Below, in pieces: positions 23,495-34,975 of a stretch of 64,000 nt of DNA. The translations under genes were made by a program, and so were the position numbers. This stretch comes from Galeruca laticollis (lineage: Eukaryota > Arthropoda > Insecta > Coleoptera > Chrysomelidae), in the NCBI GenBank assembly GCA_963921935.1, contig OY998178.1, forward strand, positions 44,570,951 through 44,634,950. Reading direction: 5' to 3'. The notes under the pieces were generated by a model that made no database searches, was not told the origin of the DNA, and saw only the letters and a list, made by a program, of their open reading frames with translations. Every line of letters begins with the position of its first letter. Positions within the stretch are counted from its first letter, which is position 1.

Positions 23495-23720
23495 GAGAGA
23501 GAGAGAGAGAGATACCGTCTTCTTGGGCAAAGGACACGGCAATCAAACGTGTTAGAGCGGGAAATACCGGCTTTCTTACGAAAGACCACGGCAGTTAAAA
23601 GGAGTTAGAGATAGAGCGAACTACCGGATTTCTTACAAAAGGCCACGGCGAATTCAACTGGTTAGAGAGAGAAAAAGCTACCGGCTTTCTTAGGAAAGAC
23701 CACGGCGAATAACTGCGTTA
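23495..23720. repeat. four-copy degenerate tandem repeat, unit about 55-60 bp
   Basis: The unit runs GTTAGAGAGAGAAA, then TACCGGCTTTCTTAGGAAAG, then CCACGGCGAAT. It occurs four times, starting near 23495, 23550, 23605 and 23659, with 75-90 per cent identity by eye. The first copy begins in a (GA)n run. It contains no open frame. Confidence 0.85.
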
Positions 23721-24229
23721 GGTTACATGACTAAAACACATATAACTTGAACAACAACGCACTAACTTCACAATAACGCTCTAACATCTTACAAAGGGTC
23801 AGTTTTTGTCTACAGTGTGTAGGCACACACACACAGTAGGTGTGCTTCAGGCGAAGGTTACTTCAGTACTCTGCGAAGGCTGGTTGAATACTCTACGAAA
23901 AATGAATTCGCCCGCACAGAGAGTCGTTACTGTGAGGTACCCGGCGACATCTACGCTGGTTTCAAGACATATGTACAGGGTGTCTCGAAATAGATAATTA
24001 GAAAAGTTGGAATTACTTAGTGTAAATTCCAACAGCGTGTTTTCATGGATATTGGTGGGACTAGAGAAATACGCCATGCCGATTGGTGCTTATTGTTAAA
24101 CCGGCCGATACCATTGACAAGAATCCACAATGCAACACAACCATTAGATTTTCAATCACCATTGAAAAATATTCCAAAGGTATGACCGTCCTATTGAAAA
24201 TATTTTAAAGCATAAATAGCTAATCAGGC
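23721..24229. other. unassigned DNA with a mariner-like end
   Basis: TACAGGGTGTCTCGAAATAG at 23974-23993 resembles the terminal repeat style of the DUF4817-type mariners, but no partner is visible. A small hairpin GTTGGAATTAC/GTAAATTCCAAC follows at 24005-24032. CA/GT repeats lie near 23825. Confidence 0.35.
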
Positions 24230-24480
24230 TATTTCGAAGGTGCAAAATGGTTTTATTACAGGCATTCCGATACCTATATTTTCTTCAAAGATTTCGTGCC
24301 TAGTAACCGTGAGGATCAATAATACAGAAACTAATGATATTTCGATTGCACGAGTTGTTAGACAAGGATGTATTCTCTCACCAACACTGTTTAACGTGTA
24401 CTCTCAGGTTATCTTTGAGCCTTATGGGAAAGAAGCGAAGGGGTTAAAATAGGCGGCGAAGTAATGAGCACGATAAGATA
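24230..24480 (+). pseudogene. LINE reverse-transcriptase fragment
   Basis: The frame includes VRINNTETNDISIARVVRQG and CILSPTLFNVYSQVIF. RQGC.LSP.LFN.YSE is the RT motif ahead of the catalytic YADD. The frame ends at a stop just before the YADD would be expected, and the sequence beyond 24480 is unrelated. The style matches the endonuclease-RT family whose C-terminus is at 10770-11050. Confidence 0.8.
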
Positions 24481-25619
24481 AGATTTAAAAACACAATGTA
24501 TCTTACAAACATCACAATGAGATATTTCCAGTCAAAGGAATTCTCATTCTATAGTGTTACAACTTTAACAACATTAGAATAAAAATGGTATTATGAAAAC
24601 GTGATATAACAATGTCACAGGTATAAAATAAGTTGTCCCTTTAAATTCACAGCAATATCAAGCGGATAAAAAAATTATTTATATTCTCAAATAGATTGCC
24701 AACAGACTAACAATAATTGACATTTAAATCTACAGCACTGTATTCAAAATTAAGAGTTTACATTCTTGAACACTAGTGATGCCTGAAACGTACCCAGACA
24801 AAGACACTGTTCCTGCCGAGAAAATTATAGAGTAACCCCAATCCAACAACAATAGAAGTGAATGACAGGACTTAAAAAGTTGAAAACTACCAGAACGGTT
24901 TCCGAACAAGAAGATGCGCAATTAACACCATACCTCAAATAAATAATCATATTACTCTTGCGGATTTTAAAATTGCCTTTTATATAATGTAGCAATATAA
25001 AATGGCAGAAGAATTCGTCAATCTGAAAATATCAACCAAAATATAAAAGGGTTATGAAATAACATTGTATAAACTACAGCAAGTTTCAAAATAATTTGAC
25101 CTAGAAATCAAGGAACAAGGATTCGAATACACCAAGATCTGAAAACGAGAACAATCTAATAGCTAGAACAATTAATAGGTACATTAGATTTCCATAATAT
25201 AATAATAATAAAATAAATCTTAAACAAAATAATCTAGAAAAATAAAGATACAAGAAAGTCAAAAGTATTAAACTTTGCGAAGGCCGTTGAAAACCAACAG
25301 TTAAAATGAAGGAAAAGAAAGAGATAAATACAATTCAAGAGGAGAATATTGAGAACCACAGCAGGGCCCAGTATAAACGAGCGAAAAGGAGAGAGAACAA
25401 GAAAAACTAACAAAAGGTATACTTAAACAAAAAAAAAGATTGAAATGAACAAAACACATATGCCACAATAATTGGAACGATGACTGAATGAATTCTTTCA
25501 TTGCTAAGATGAAAAAACACCGAGAAATGCTAGGAAAGACCCAGTGAAAGAAGGTTTGAAGGGAATGGCAGTAAATTACCGAGAGGTTAGGCTAGGATAG
25601 GTTTGTAGTGAGTGGATCT
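24481..25619. other. A+T-rich DNA with no recognised gene
   Basis: No motif, element end or tandem repeat stands out. Short frames on the minus strand have low-complexity Phe/Leu/Ser content. Confidence 0.45.
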
Positions 25620-26885
25620 GTAAGGCCATCGACAGCAATGGCTCCATATGTGATCATTGGTCTAACAATCATCACATATATCCAATGGATTTGTTTGGGA
25701 CCCAAGTCCTAAGATTTTCCACAGATCCTGTGACATGTCCACAAGGGCAGTGTGGCCTTATGGATAACTTTTTCCAAGTAAGTTTTTTATCTAGGATAAT
25801 CCCCAAATATTTCACTTCTGCTGCAAATGGAATAACCTCACTATTATAGGAAAGTGATGGAAGATCCACCAATTTTCTTCTCCTAGTCAAGGGAACTATT
25901 GCAGTTTTACCAGGGTCAACAGGTATCTGTTCCCTCTGGCACCAACTGTAGATATCGTCCAACGTTTTTTGGAGTATATTATATGTTACCCGTCCTGACT
26001 TGGTCCTTGCCAGTATGACAAGATCGTCTGCATACGCTTGCAGTTCTACCCTTCTTCCTTCGAGAGTACCAAGCAGGTTATCCATCAAGAGTGACCACAG
26101 TAGAGGAAATAGTACTCCACCCTGCGGCAACCCCTCAAAACCTTAAAGCTAATGGCCTCATCTTGAAGAGATGTAGTGGCTGTTCTATTAGTTAGCCAAT
26201 GGAGGCCGGTAGTGCGTTATTAAATGCTCCTTCGATGTCAAGAAAAATGGCCACCGCAATCTCCTTATTATTAAAGAATTGTGTGATTTTCCCAACAAGG
26301 TCGTGTATCGCTAAATCTGTTGATTTGCCAGTTTGATAAGCGTACTGATGAATGCTTAGGGCGGAGTTGTATAATGCTACCCGCCTGATGTAGCAATCCA
26401 GTACTCTTACAAGTCCTTTAAGCAGGAAATATATGATGCCTAGCCGCCAACCAACTGGGTGGTATATAATTCCACGCCAGACTAGCTCTATACAGTTTAA
26501 TGAGGATGTGTAAAGGTAATTCCAGTCCATTTTGTAGCAGAGCTGGAAAAATGCCATCCTCACCAGGATATTTGAAGGGTTAAAATGATTTGATTGCCCA
26601 TTCAATCGCCAGTGATGTGATAACTTTCTTGGCGACCTCCCAATCGTTCTTTTTGGGCCGTCTTGCGCCCTCAAAGTGGAGAGGTCGATAGTTATCCAGA
26701 GTTAAACTTCCGGGAAAGTGGTTTTCAATCAAACGCTCTAACGTTTCTTTTCGTGAAAGTGCCATCTGCTCGCTTCATCGACCCTATCTCGGCAATCGAC
26801 TCTTTAGAGAGAAACTTGTGAATTCTGGTACTGCGAGATAAATCGGATATACTCTCACAGAACTTCTTCCAAGATTCCCGAGAGG
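25620..26885 (-). pseudogene. LOA/Jockey-like LINE reverse-transcriptase fragment
   Basis: From 26885 down the minus strand reads SWKKFCESI, TLERLIENHFPGS, then YQTGKSTDLAIHDLVGKI and AVAIFLDIEGAFNN (RT fingers and palm, near 26250). It continues with PQGGVLFPLLWSLLMDNLL (near 26100), the catalytic LQAYADDLVILAR, and VKYLGIILDKKLTWKK (near 25770). A further frameshifted piece ends with IVRPMITYGAIAV near 25640. Several frameshifts separate the parts. The AYQTGKSTD and LDIEGAFDN style fits the LOA/Jockey group. The RNase H plus C-terminal fragment at 41040-41953 may be from the same family. Confidence 0.85.
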
Positions 26886-27611
26886 AGAAGATAGGAAAGT
26901 GACAAGAAATTAAAAACGATGCGAATCACGCAAACTTGTAATAAATCGTAAAACAAAAAATGGATTGATATAGCAACGACAACATCCAGATGAATGTTAA
27001 TGATAATAATGCCAGAATTTTTTTTTAGATTTTGCAAAAAATTTGCTTAATATTAGTTCTTGTTCGAAAATACTCTTTTCACTCTGAAAAATTCTCTTTT
27101 GTAACGAATTTACATCCTTTTGTGCTGCGTCACATAATTTACAGCCCCTTTTTGTACCTTAAAAAGTACTGTCCACGCGGCATGAACCAGTGTGATCATC
27201 AAAGTTTATTGCCGACGGTCGAAATATATCCTCACGCATTTCCTCTCATAAAAAGTTTATTAAGAATTCTCTCTTTATTGATGGTACTGAAGCCTTTTCT
27301 ACAAAGGTTTCTGAGGGCTAATTTTTTACCCTTCGCAACTTAACGAGTACTCGCTATTATCCCAAGTAACCAGTCCGGTTACAGTATTCCATGTATTACT
27401 GTGACAACAACGATATTAGCGAGTATTTAGGGAGCCAAATATCCCTTCGATTTGCACGTGCGAACATTTCTGGAATTACGAGTTTTATAGGTGGCTTACG
27501 ATGTTTCTTGCAAAAAGATCTGTTTTAACCATCAGTTTAGAGTCGGTTCAGCTCCAGCTTTGAGTTAAGCTCAATTTGCATCTCAGTAGTTTACTGAAGT
27601 AAATCTAGTAA
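26886..27611. other. no recognised gene
   Basis: A 103-codon frame at 27032-27343 is open on the plus strand but has no recognisable motif; its opposite strand also gives nothing familiar. Confidence 0.4.
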
Positions 27612-27756
27612 TTATTCTTGCACTTCTCTCTCTGTCTCTTTGTCTCTCTGTCTCTCTCTCTCCTCTCTCTTTCTCTCTTTCTCTCTTTCTCCCTTTCTCT
27701 CTTTCTCTCTTTCTCTCTCTCTCCCTCTCTCTTTCTCTCTTTCTCTCTCTTTAACT
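27612..27756. repeat. (CT)n/(CTTT)n polypyrimidine tract
   Basis: An almost uninterrupted pyrimidine run made of CTCT, TTTCTCTC and GTCTC units covers about 140 bp. The two long Arg/Glu- and Ser/Leu-rich frames read through it are artefacts of the repeat. Confidence 0.95.
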
Positions 27757-28124
27757 CCCGTGAGTTTCTCTATTTGAGCTACCAATTCTCGGGAATCCTT
27801 CGCTATTCTTTCTCTCGGTATCTCAATTAGTGAACGAGTACGTATCAAGTAGCAAATTTGAGCAACCATAAAAGAAATAACGTAAATTTGTAATAACTCT
27901 GTGTGAATAGAGTAATAGTTTCCGAATTTGATTTTTTAATTTAACTATAAACACCAAAAATTGGGAAAACAGTGCGCTATCAGTTTACGTGCATATACGT
28001 AAACAGTTGTCATTCAAATAGAATACTATTACCTGCATAAATTTAAATCATTAAATAATTATGACTCCTTTTATTAAGTAAAATTATGTAATCTACATTT
28101 CTAAAGCTATTGATGAATTGTTAG

Positions 28125-28126
<2 letters not shown>

Positions 28127-28170
<44 letters not shown>
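28127..28170. repeat. (TA)n microsatellite
   Basis: About 22 uninterrupted TA units, with nothing else. Confidence 0.95.
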
Positions 28171-28173
<3 letters not shown>

Positions 28174-28307
28174 AAAACTACATGATTAGTTTAAAAGCTA
28201 CAAGTAGTTACTATAAACCCATATGAAATTTCCCAACGTTATTAATAAATTTGTTGATTTATTCAGAGGTAAAATTAAAAATCCCAATGGCACAAGACCA
28301 ATTGGAC

Positions 28308-28795
28308 AGGCTTATTTCAGAAACATTTTTGCATAAAACCTAAAATAAAAAATTAGATACAAAAGTAATAGAATATTTTGAGATGTACAAAAAACCAAAG
28401 TAACATTTTGGCATCAAATCAAAAAAAAACAAAATTTCTGTTAAATTTGTGAATTTTCTTGAATAAATGTTTTAATGTACGATTTAGAGAAAAATGTTGA
28501 ATACAAAAGTTGTAGAGCGTGTTAAGGTCCATGAAAAAGCTCGGTAACTTTTTTGCGTCAAATGAAAAACCAAGGAAATACGATTTTTTTTCAACTGTGA
28601 CCTGCCGCCATTTTGTTTTTACTGGGCCAATTTGGCTCATTAACGAACTCGTTCAAGATTTTGGCCTAACCGATTTTTGTTGCGAGTTTGGATTCGATCT
28701 GTCAAAAAATACGCCCTCTATCGTGCTTACAAATTCCGTTATAACACATACATGCTACTCTCTACAATAGCCCTATTTCATTCTGAAATAAGCCT
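28308..28795. mobile_element. 488-bp inverted-repeat element
   Basis: AGGCTTATTTCAGAA at 28308 and TTCTGAAATAAGCCT ending at 28795 are perfect 15-bp inverted repeats. Between them, two overlapping frames on opposite strands (28419-28640 and 28519-28770) show no known domain, so it is probably a non-autonomous DNA element. Target duplications are not obvious. Confidence 0.55.
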
Positions 28796-30225
28796 AATAA
28801 AAACTTGCTAATGTTATTTCTCTATTCAAGCTATACTATCGAAGAAATTGATAATTCTGGTAATGATGAAGAAGTAGTGGTCCAAAGTACAATGCTGGAA
28901 AGAGAACATTTCGTTAGAGCAAGGTATTGCAAAAGTCATAAAGTTATGTTATAAAGCTCCGTCACCATTATCATTTGGAATAATATTCTCAATTACAAGA
29001 TCTAATATCTTTTGACTAATATGACTAGATTAAAGGGAAAACACTTCTCAAATTACAGATTTCAGTAGTGTTATTTCTCTTAATAAATGTATTTACTTCA
29101 AGAACCGTTTATAAACTGTTCATTTTCATGGCTATATGATGAATTTTCAAAGAAATCTCCATGTTCAAGGTTCATTTATCAATTTTAACTAAAGGTGGTC
29201 CAGCGACAGGACTATACGAAGGAGTGATTAATTTTCAGCGCGTATGTCTGGATTAAAAGATCAAGTGAGCAGTGAGGGGCAGACGCCACGACTTTCAGGC
29301 GTCTCCTAGGCGTCTGTTTGCCCTCTCTTTACCCCTGTCCTTACTCACTTCGCACCTCCCACCCCCAAATGCTCTCGCACCTTGAAACATCGGGCGCCAA
29401 CGACTGTCAACTGTCCCAAACGGCGGTAGCTCCATCAAGTGAACGCTGATAGCGAGAAACGGCGTCGCGATGCCAAATACAGATTTAGGGACATTTTTCT
29501 AGTTGGACATGTTGGAATCCCATTTACATCAAGTCGAATAAGTCGAGGTGTTATGTACACATCATCAGTTTACCAGTAATATGTTTGGAGCGGGTCCAAT
29601 TCGATGCTGCAATAGGTTTGCGTTTTGAAGATGTGTTCAATTTTTATTTCTTAAGAGGTAAATACTGTATATTTACTGCAAGATTTATTTGTTCAAGTTG
29701 GTATTTTGGAAAATTACAGCTAATCTTTTGCATATATTTCAATTATTTTCATATGACTTTGATTTTTGATATAACAGCAAGTGAATAAAATTATTTTAGT
29801 TATTATTAACAATTTCAAAAATTTTGTTTACAAATTGTTAAGAAAATTTCAATTTTCAAGAATCTAATCTATTTAAAATTGCCACAGAGTCATTCCTTCA
29901 TACTTTGCTTATCGAAAATATGAATACTATTTGTGATATAATCATGTGGAATATATACCGACTCTAATCATTTCTATGTTAGAAACGTATTAGCTGATAT
30001 ATCTCGAAAGTCAAAAATACTGGTAGACGAATGGGATACAAATATTTCACCTACTGTAATCAACCACTTGTTGGTGTTTTACTGAATTGAAACTCATTTT
30101 GAAGAACAAATTGTTCTGAACATGTGGTGCTATTAATTTTGACAGACACTCCGCTTGTCGAGATTATTTCTGTCAATCATTGAATGTCAATTTTATTCTG
30201 ACAGAGATATTGTAAGGAATAGTAT
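28796..30225. other. mixed intergenic DNA with a G+C-rich patch
   Basis: At 28839-28924 a stretch reads IEEIDNSGNDEEVVV and LEREHFVRAR between an AG and a GT, as a decayed exon might, but I cannot assign it. At 29240-29490 the DNA becomes clearly G+C-rich, with CAGACGCC/GGCGTCTG forming a small stem. This may be a SINE or other insertion. Confidence 0.35.
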
Positions 30226-30351
30226 ATTAAAGAATAAGTGGATAAAGAGGTCTTTCAAACACGCGCGATTTTTCGAGCACGACGGTGCAGCAGGAGTGCT
30301 CGAAATAGAGCAAGTGTTTGAAAGACCAGTTATCCACGAATACTTTACGCT
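30226..30351. repeat. hairpin element with arms of about 55 bp
   Basis: The left arm (30226-30280), with GTCTTTCAAACACGCGCG, and the right arm (30296-30351), with AAGTGTTTGAAAGACCAG, are inverted copies with some mismatches around a 15-bp loop. A further CGCGCGTGTTTGAAAG copy lies near 30754. The mirrored frames through it are not genes. Confidence 0.85.
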
Positions 30352-30418
30352 AGTTTTTTTATTGGTGAACTTTGAAATCATAAAAAATTATTATTATATT
30401 ATTACTACAAAAAAATGG

Positions 30419-30500
30419 AAGTCCGTCCTCGATGCCCAGCCAAGTTTCATTTCATAAAAGTCCGCCCTCGATGCCCAGCCAAGTTTCTTCAAAGTCCATC
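30419..30500. repeat. 39-bp direct repeat, two copies plus a partial
   Basis: CCTCGATGCCCAGCCAAGTT occurs in 30-bp matching blocks at 30419-30448 and 30458-30487, with one mismatch. A third degenerate start (AAAGTCCATCC) follows. Confidence 0.85.
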
Positions 30501-31516
30501 CTAAATAGTATTTATTTTTATTTGACGTTACGAGGTACTGCTGTCAGATCAATAATCAACAAGTTTCTTTATTCATATTTAAAAGGATACAATGTATATA
30601 TGAATATATAAATAAATTTTGTAGAAAAAACCAAATAAGACATTGGTTCACCATGAAAATATATAATTTAAAAACTAATGAAAAAGTTGTCATTGATACT
30701 TACGTTTCTCGAGTAGTTGTTGTTACCATAGTGACTTTAAAAAACGCGCGTGTTTGAAAGTTCGATTTAAACACGCTGAGGCGTGCTTTAAATAGGTAAT
30801 ATGAGGCATCAATAAAAAAAAAAGTTTTGATGTTTTTGGGATTTGATTTGATCACAGGGCAACGACGGCGAAGTCAAAAGAAGCACATCTGTGGTTGTCA
30901 TCAAGATTTCGATTATTTACCTGGTGGCCTCCCAGATATGGTTTCAATGTTTATTTATTTATTTACATTTTTCCAAGTGAATGAATTAGAATTTAAAAAA
31001 GAATAAACATCACCCCTTTTCAATCCGAGTCTTTAATATTTAATTAAAATTATTTTATTTATAAAATGTGGAATTCGTTTTGTTTCTATTTATTCAAGAA
31101 TATCGATCTGCCTGGTCACAAAAATGAAGCAGATATGAGTGTTTATTTGATAAATTTGTTATTTTTTTCTGTTGTTAATAATAGACGTTTATGCTTCTTA
31201 CCCATGTATGACTTCTATTTTCGACGTAATTTGATATAAGAAGTTATTTTCCTAAATTTCTAAAGGAACTTCTGTATGAATTTTTAGTTTTGCTGAACGA
31301 GATACCATTCGTTTGTTGCTAAAACCGATTTGGACTTATTTGAGCAAATTCAGCCGCATTTTTCATTTGCGTATTGTATTAGAAGTAGGCGATCCAGTTT
31401 TAGAGTTTATGCAAGAGCTGCTTTATAATCTACATGTTTTATTTCTGCTATTAGCCAATCATCTTCACCACCAGATTTCTGGTAACTGGGAATTTTTTCG
31501 TTTTATTCAATAATAT
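30501..31516. other. no recognised gene
   Basis: Mostly A+T-rich. A CGCGCGTGTTTGAAAG piece near 30754 links to the hairpin upstream. A leucine-rich frame at 31313-31513 has no recognisable family. Confidence 0.4.
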
Positions 31517-34500
31517 ATGTTACCCGATAAACCCGATTCTACGATGAACTAGTTTTTCCTAGGATTCATCCAATATGCGACAGAATAATCCGGTTTAGTC
31601 TAGGCTAAACTAGTCTGCCCTAAGGCCGACAGGAGAAATTGCTTGAGCCTAATAAGAACAAGTACACTCCAGGCTAAGCTATTTTGGCCTAGTCTTTACT
31701 GATAGGGGATAATAAAATACCAGAACTAATAAAATCACGATACATTTATAAATTGAATCATAATCAACTTCACTTACTTTTGCATGGTACACTCTCATGG
31801 CATTTGGATTTGCATAGCACCATTTTTTCTTGCATTTGCACCTATTTGTTAAATACTCGTAGTTCTTTGCGTAGTTGCACCTTACAAAACATTGCCCCGA
31901 TCCAACCGAATGTTTAGTGGTTGCTGCCCTCGACACGAACCCGCTTCAACATTTTTGACTATAGTTTATTTACGATAAAAAGACGATGATGTTATTTTTA
32001 GTAACTTTCCTGCTTATCAGAATAACTATTAATTTACCAACCGTGAATACAATTTATCCTCAACAGCCAGGGAAATTTACAGCTAACTGGTTGGCAAAAC
32101 TTCAAGACGTTGTCAAATCAACTGGTAAAATTCTCCAGTTTGTTTTGACGTTTATTGACATTCGATCATCGTCTAATATTTACAAGTTTTTTTGGTGCTT
32201 TTAAAATCATTGCTTCTTTAAGATTAAAAAAACAGTTATTTTCATAACTAATTATTTAGGCAAATCTGCAGTGTGTGGCTAATAAAATGCCGAAACAGCT
32301 GAACAGAAAATGTCAAGAGATGGTAACATCTTTGTTGAGCTATTTTGAACGAGAATGCCGAAATGAGGGCCCGCTTCTCCCGCTTACTGCTGTAAGAGAC
32401 GTAAGTAATAGTATTCGCTATTTGTATTCATCATTATTAATATTATTGTTACATATTTAAATGAAAATGATTAAATGTTTTTAATGTTATGTTAGGTTAA
32501 TTAAACTTGATAATATATTATTCTTTAATAAATTGAAGTAATTATATTGTAGAGAGTTGCAGAAGCTTTGCAACTTAGCGGTACCACTGTTAACCGTATT
32601 CCCGCCAAGCGTAATAGAGGTGAACAGCCTAAAAGCCCACCTAAAAACAGACAACGCATAAAACCTACTGTTGAAATTGATAACTTTGATCAAAATGCTT
32701 TCCGAAATGTTATATACGAAATGTATGGAAACAGTGAGTATATTGAATTTATTGTTTTATTTTATTCACAATTAACTAACACAATATTTTTTCAGAGGAA
32801 CACATAACCTTAAAAACCTGAAGAGACAAACTCCAGGAGCCTGAACTCTTTAATGGTTGTTTAACATCACTATGGAAGATAGTGAAAAATATTGGATTAA
32901 AATACCAAAAAGATGATCCTCGTCGTGGTTTAATAGAGTTGCCACATATTGCATTAAAACGTGTACATTTTCTACATAAATATGTCAAGATAAAAAGAGA
33001 AGGTTTATATCAATTTGTGTTTTTGGATGAGACCTGGATATTTAAAGTCGGTACTGTTGGACGTTCTTGGCAAGATTCTAATCATAGAAGCGTGAAAAAA
33101 CAAAATTGGTGGTCCAAGGTAATTGAATAATAAAATTTAGCAATTAATTTATGATGTACTAACATTCCTGCCATTTTAAGACCTTTTCAAATATTTACTA
33201 GTCACACTATTTTATTTAAATCTATATAATTATTAATAGTTGTTTTGAGCTATGCAGTCTATCTAGAAAACCTAGTAGTAATTTGGTATTTCCTTGTTGT
33301 AGGTATATAGTATAGCATGCTGGTTCCTCTTCTGGATTTATTCCTGGAGCGGGGCTGGTTTTTTCTTCCAAAAAACAAGATGATTACCACGGTGAAATGA
33401 ACCGAGAAAATTTTTTGCATTGGTTTGAATACCAGCTTTTAGTGAACTTGGAAAAACCTGCCACAATTGTAATGGTTAATGCAAGTTATCACAGTACAGT
33501 GATCAATAAAGTACCAACAATAGCTACCAAAAAGGCTGATATACAGAACTGGTTGATACAAAATTATATTCCCTTTGAAAATACTTTCCTCAAAACTCAA
33601 TTATTGAATTTAGTACAACGGTAAGTTGATATAAACATTTTTCAATATATTATGGTAATACTTAGCTAACTTATTTTGTTCAAATATATGCATTTTTGTA
33701 GGAGTAAACCACCAACAGTATATGAAGCTGACATATTATCTGAAAAATATGGTCACAAAGTGCTTCGACTTGCCCATTACCACTGTATGTTCAACCCAAT
33801 TGAACATATTTGGGGCTTAGCTAAAAATTTGTATAGATATCATGTGGGAACTGATGGTTCTTCAACAGAACAAGCAATAGGTGTATGGAAGAAGTCTTTA
33901 GAAAAAGTGTCTCCTGATATTTGGTCAAAGACAGTAGAGCACACTTAAAAAATGATACAAGATGGATGGGATAGAGAAGTAGTATTTGATATGTGCCTCC
34001 ACTTATTATTAATTTAGACAGTGACGATGAAGATACTGATGATTTTGTAGTGGAGTAGTGGAAATCTTGTGTTTTATTTTTTGTATATGTTTATCCAATT
34101 TGCTTTATTTCCACCTTTTCAAAATCACTAATAACTATTATTAAATTAATTAGGTACAGTTATTTTATAATACACAAATTAAAACAACGACCACAGTATC
34201 TCTACATAAATAATACTGATAAAATGGGAGATTTTTAATTTTTTTATCTTGTAATAAAATTTTATTTTGTGTCTCTATATTTTTCTTCTCCATTCTATTT
34301 TTATTATAATAAATATAATAGATATTGTATAAAGAAACAATATTCAAATTTGCATGAAGATGATTACAGCTTGTATTGATTCCTTTTAGCGTAAACACTT
34401 GCAGTGCTCTTGAAGATGGTTCTATAGAGCATAGAATAGAATAAGGACCTACAGTTCGTCATTTAACCCTCTTCTATGTAAAATAATTAAATGTTAATTC

Positions 34501-34975
34501 GAACATAGAATGATTGGTTACTGTTTCTTGTATCTTATCCATAGTATTTCATGAATAAATATTTATATTAATTTAATCAAGCCTATCATACAAGTCTTTT
34601 ATTTTTAAATAAATATTTTTGACTTACGCCCTACGAGGCACGGAACAATGAAAAAGAAGAACTGTTAATCTGGCATCAGATTGACTTTTCTAGTTTTCGT
34701 TGAGTAAAGGAAAAAACTACAGCTTGGCAACATCACCATATTTTGTTTTGCAACGTCACCGTCTTTTTATCGTAAATAAACTATACGCAAAACTAGTACA
34801 GATTAGGTTAAATTAGTTTACCCTAAAGTCTACGTATTCATATTAGGCTCAACTATCGGCCATAGGGACGTACTAGTTTGGCGTAGTCTAAACCAGTTTA
34901 CACTACCGCATATAGGATGAACTAGTTTGGTCTAGGAAAAACTAGTTTATCCTATAATCTTGTTTGACCGGTATC
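31517..34975 (+). mobile_element. IS630/Tc1-type transposon with very long, motif-rich inverted repeats
   Basis: The left (from 31517) and right (to 34975) ends are imperfect inverted repeats extending some 200 bp or more. Both contain several ACTAGTTT/AAACTAGT units and the phrase GAACTAGTTTTTCCTAG. Further in, TAGTTTATTTACGATAAAAA at 31962 is matched by its complement near 34766-34790, so the symmetrical arms reach about 460 bp on the left and 210 bp on the right. The interior holds a five-exon transposase relic on the plus strand. Confidence 0.8.
32287..34058 (+). pseudogene. IS630/Tc1-type transposase, five exons, catalytic site lost
   Basis: The exons are 32287-32400 (MPKQLNRKCQ...), 32553-32733, 32796 to about 33117, about 33303-33614 and about 33703-34058. 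All have GT and AG borders. Exon 2 carries the second helix-turn-helix part (RVAEALQLSGTTVNRI) and TVEIDNFDQNAF. Exon 3 has the first catalytic Asp in FLDETWI. Exon 4 has the second block as VMVNASYHS, where the family has VMDNA, so the Asp is now Val. Exon 5 has HYHCMFNPIEHIW with the final Glu. A TGA near 32818 in exon 3, a TAG near 33315 in exon 4 and a late frameshift near 33950 also break it. The C-terminus ends in the family's usual acidic run (DSDDEDTDD). Confidence 0.88.

Noticed and set aside
23495..23720. CRISPR-like regularly spaced repeat
   Set aside because: Units are contiguous and degenerate, with no unique spacers, and the context is eukaryotic.
27612..27869. Arg/Glu-rich and Ser/Leu-rich frames
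   Set aside because: Both are readings of a polypyrimidine tract, not genes.
30155..30457. Frames on both strands across the hairpin
   Set aside because: The mirrored open frames follow from the inverted repeat and have no domain.
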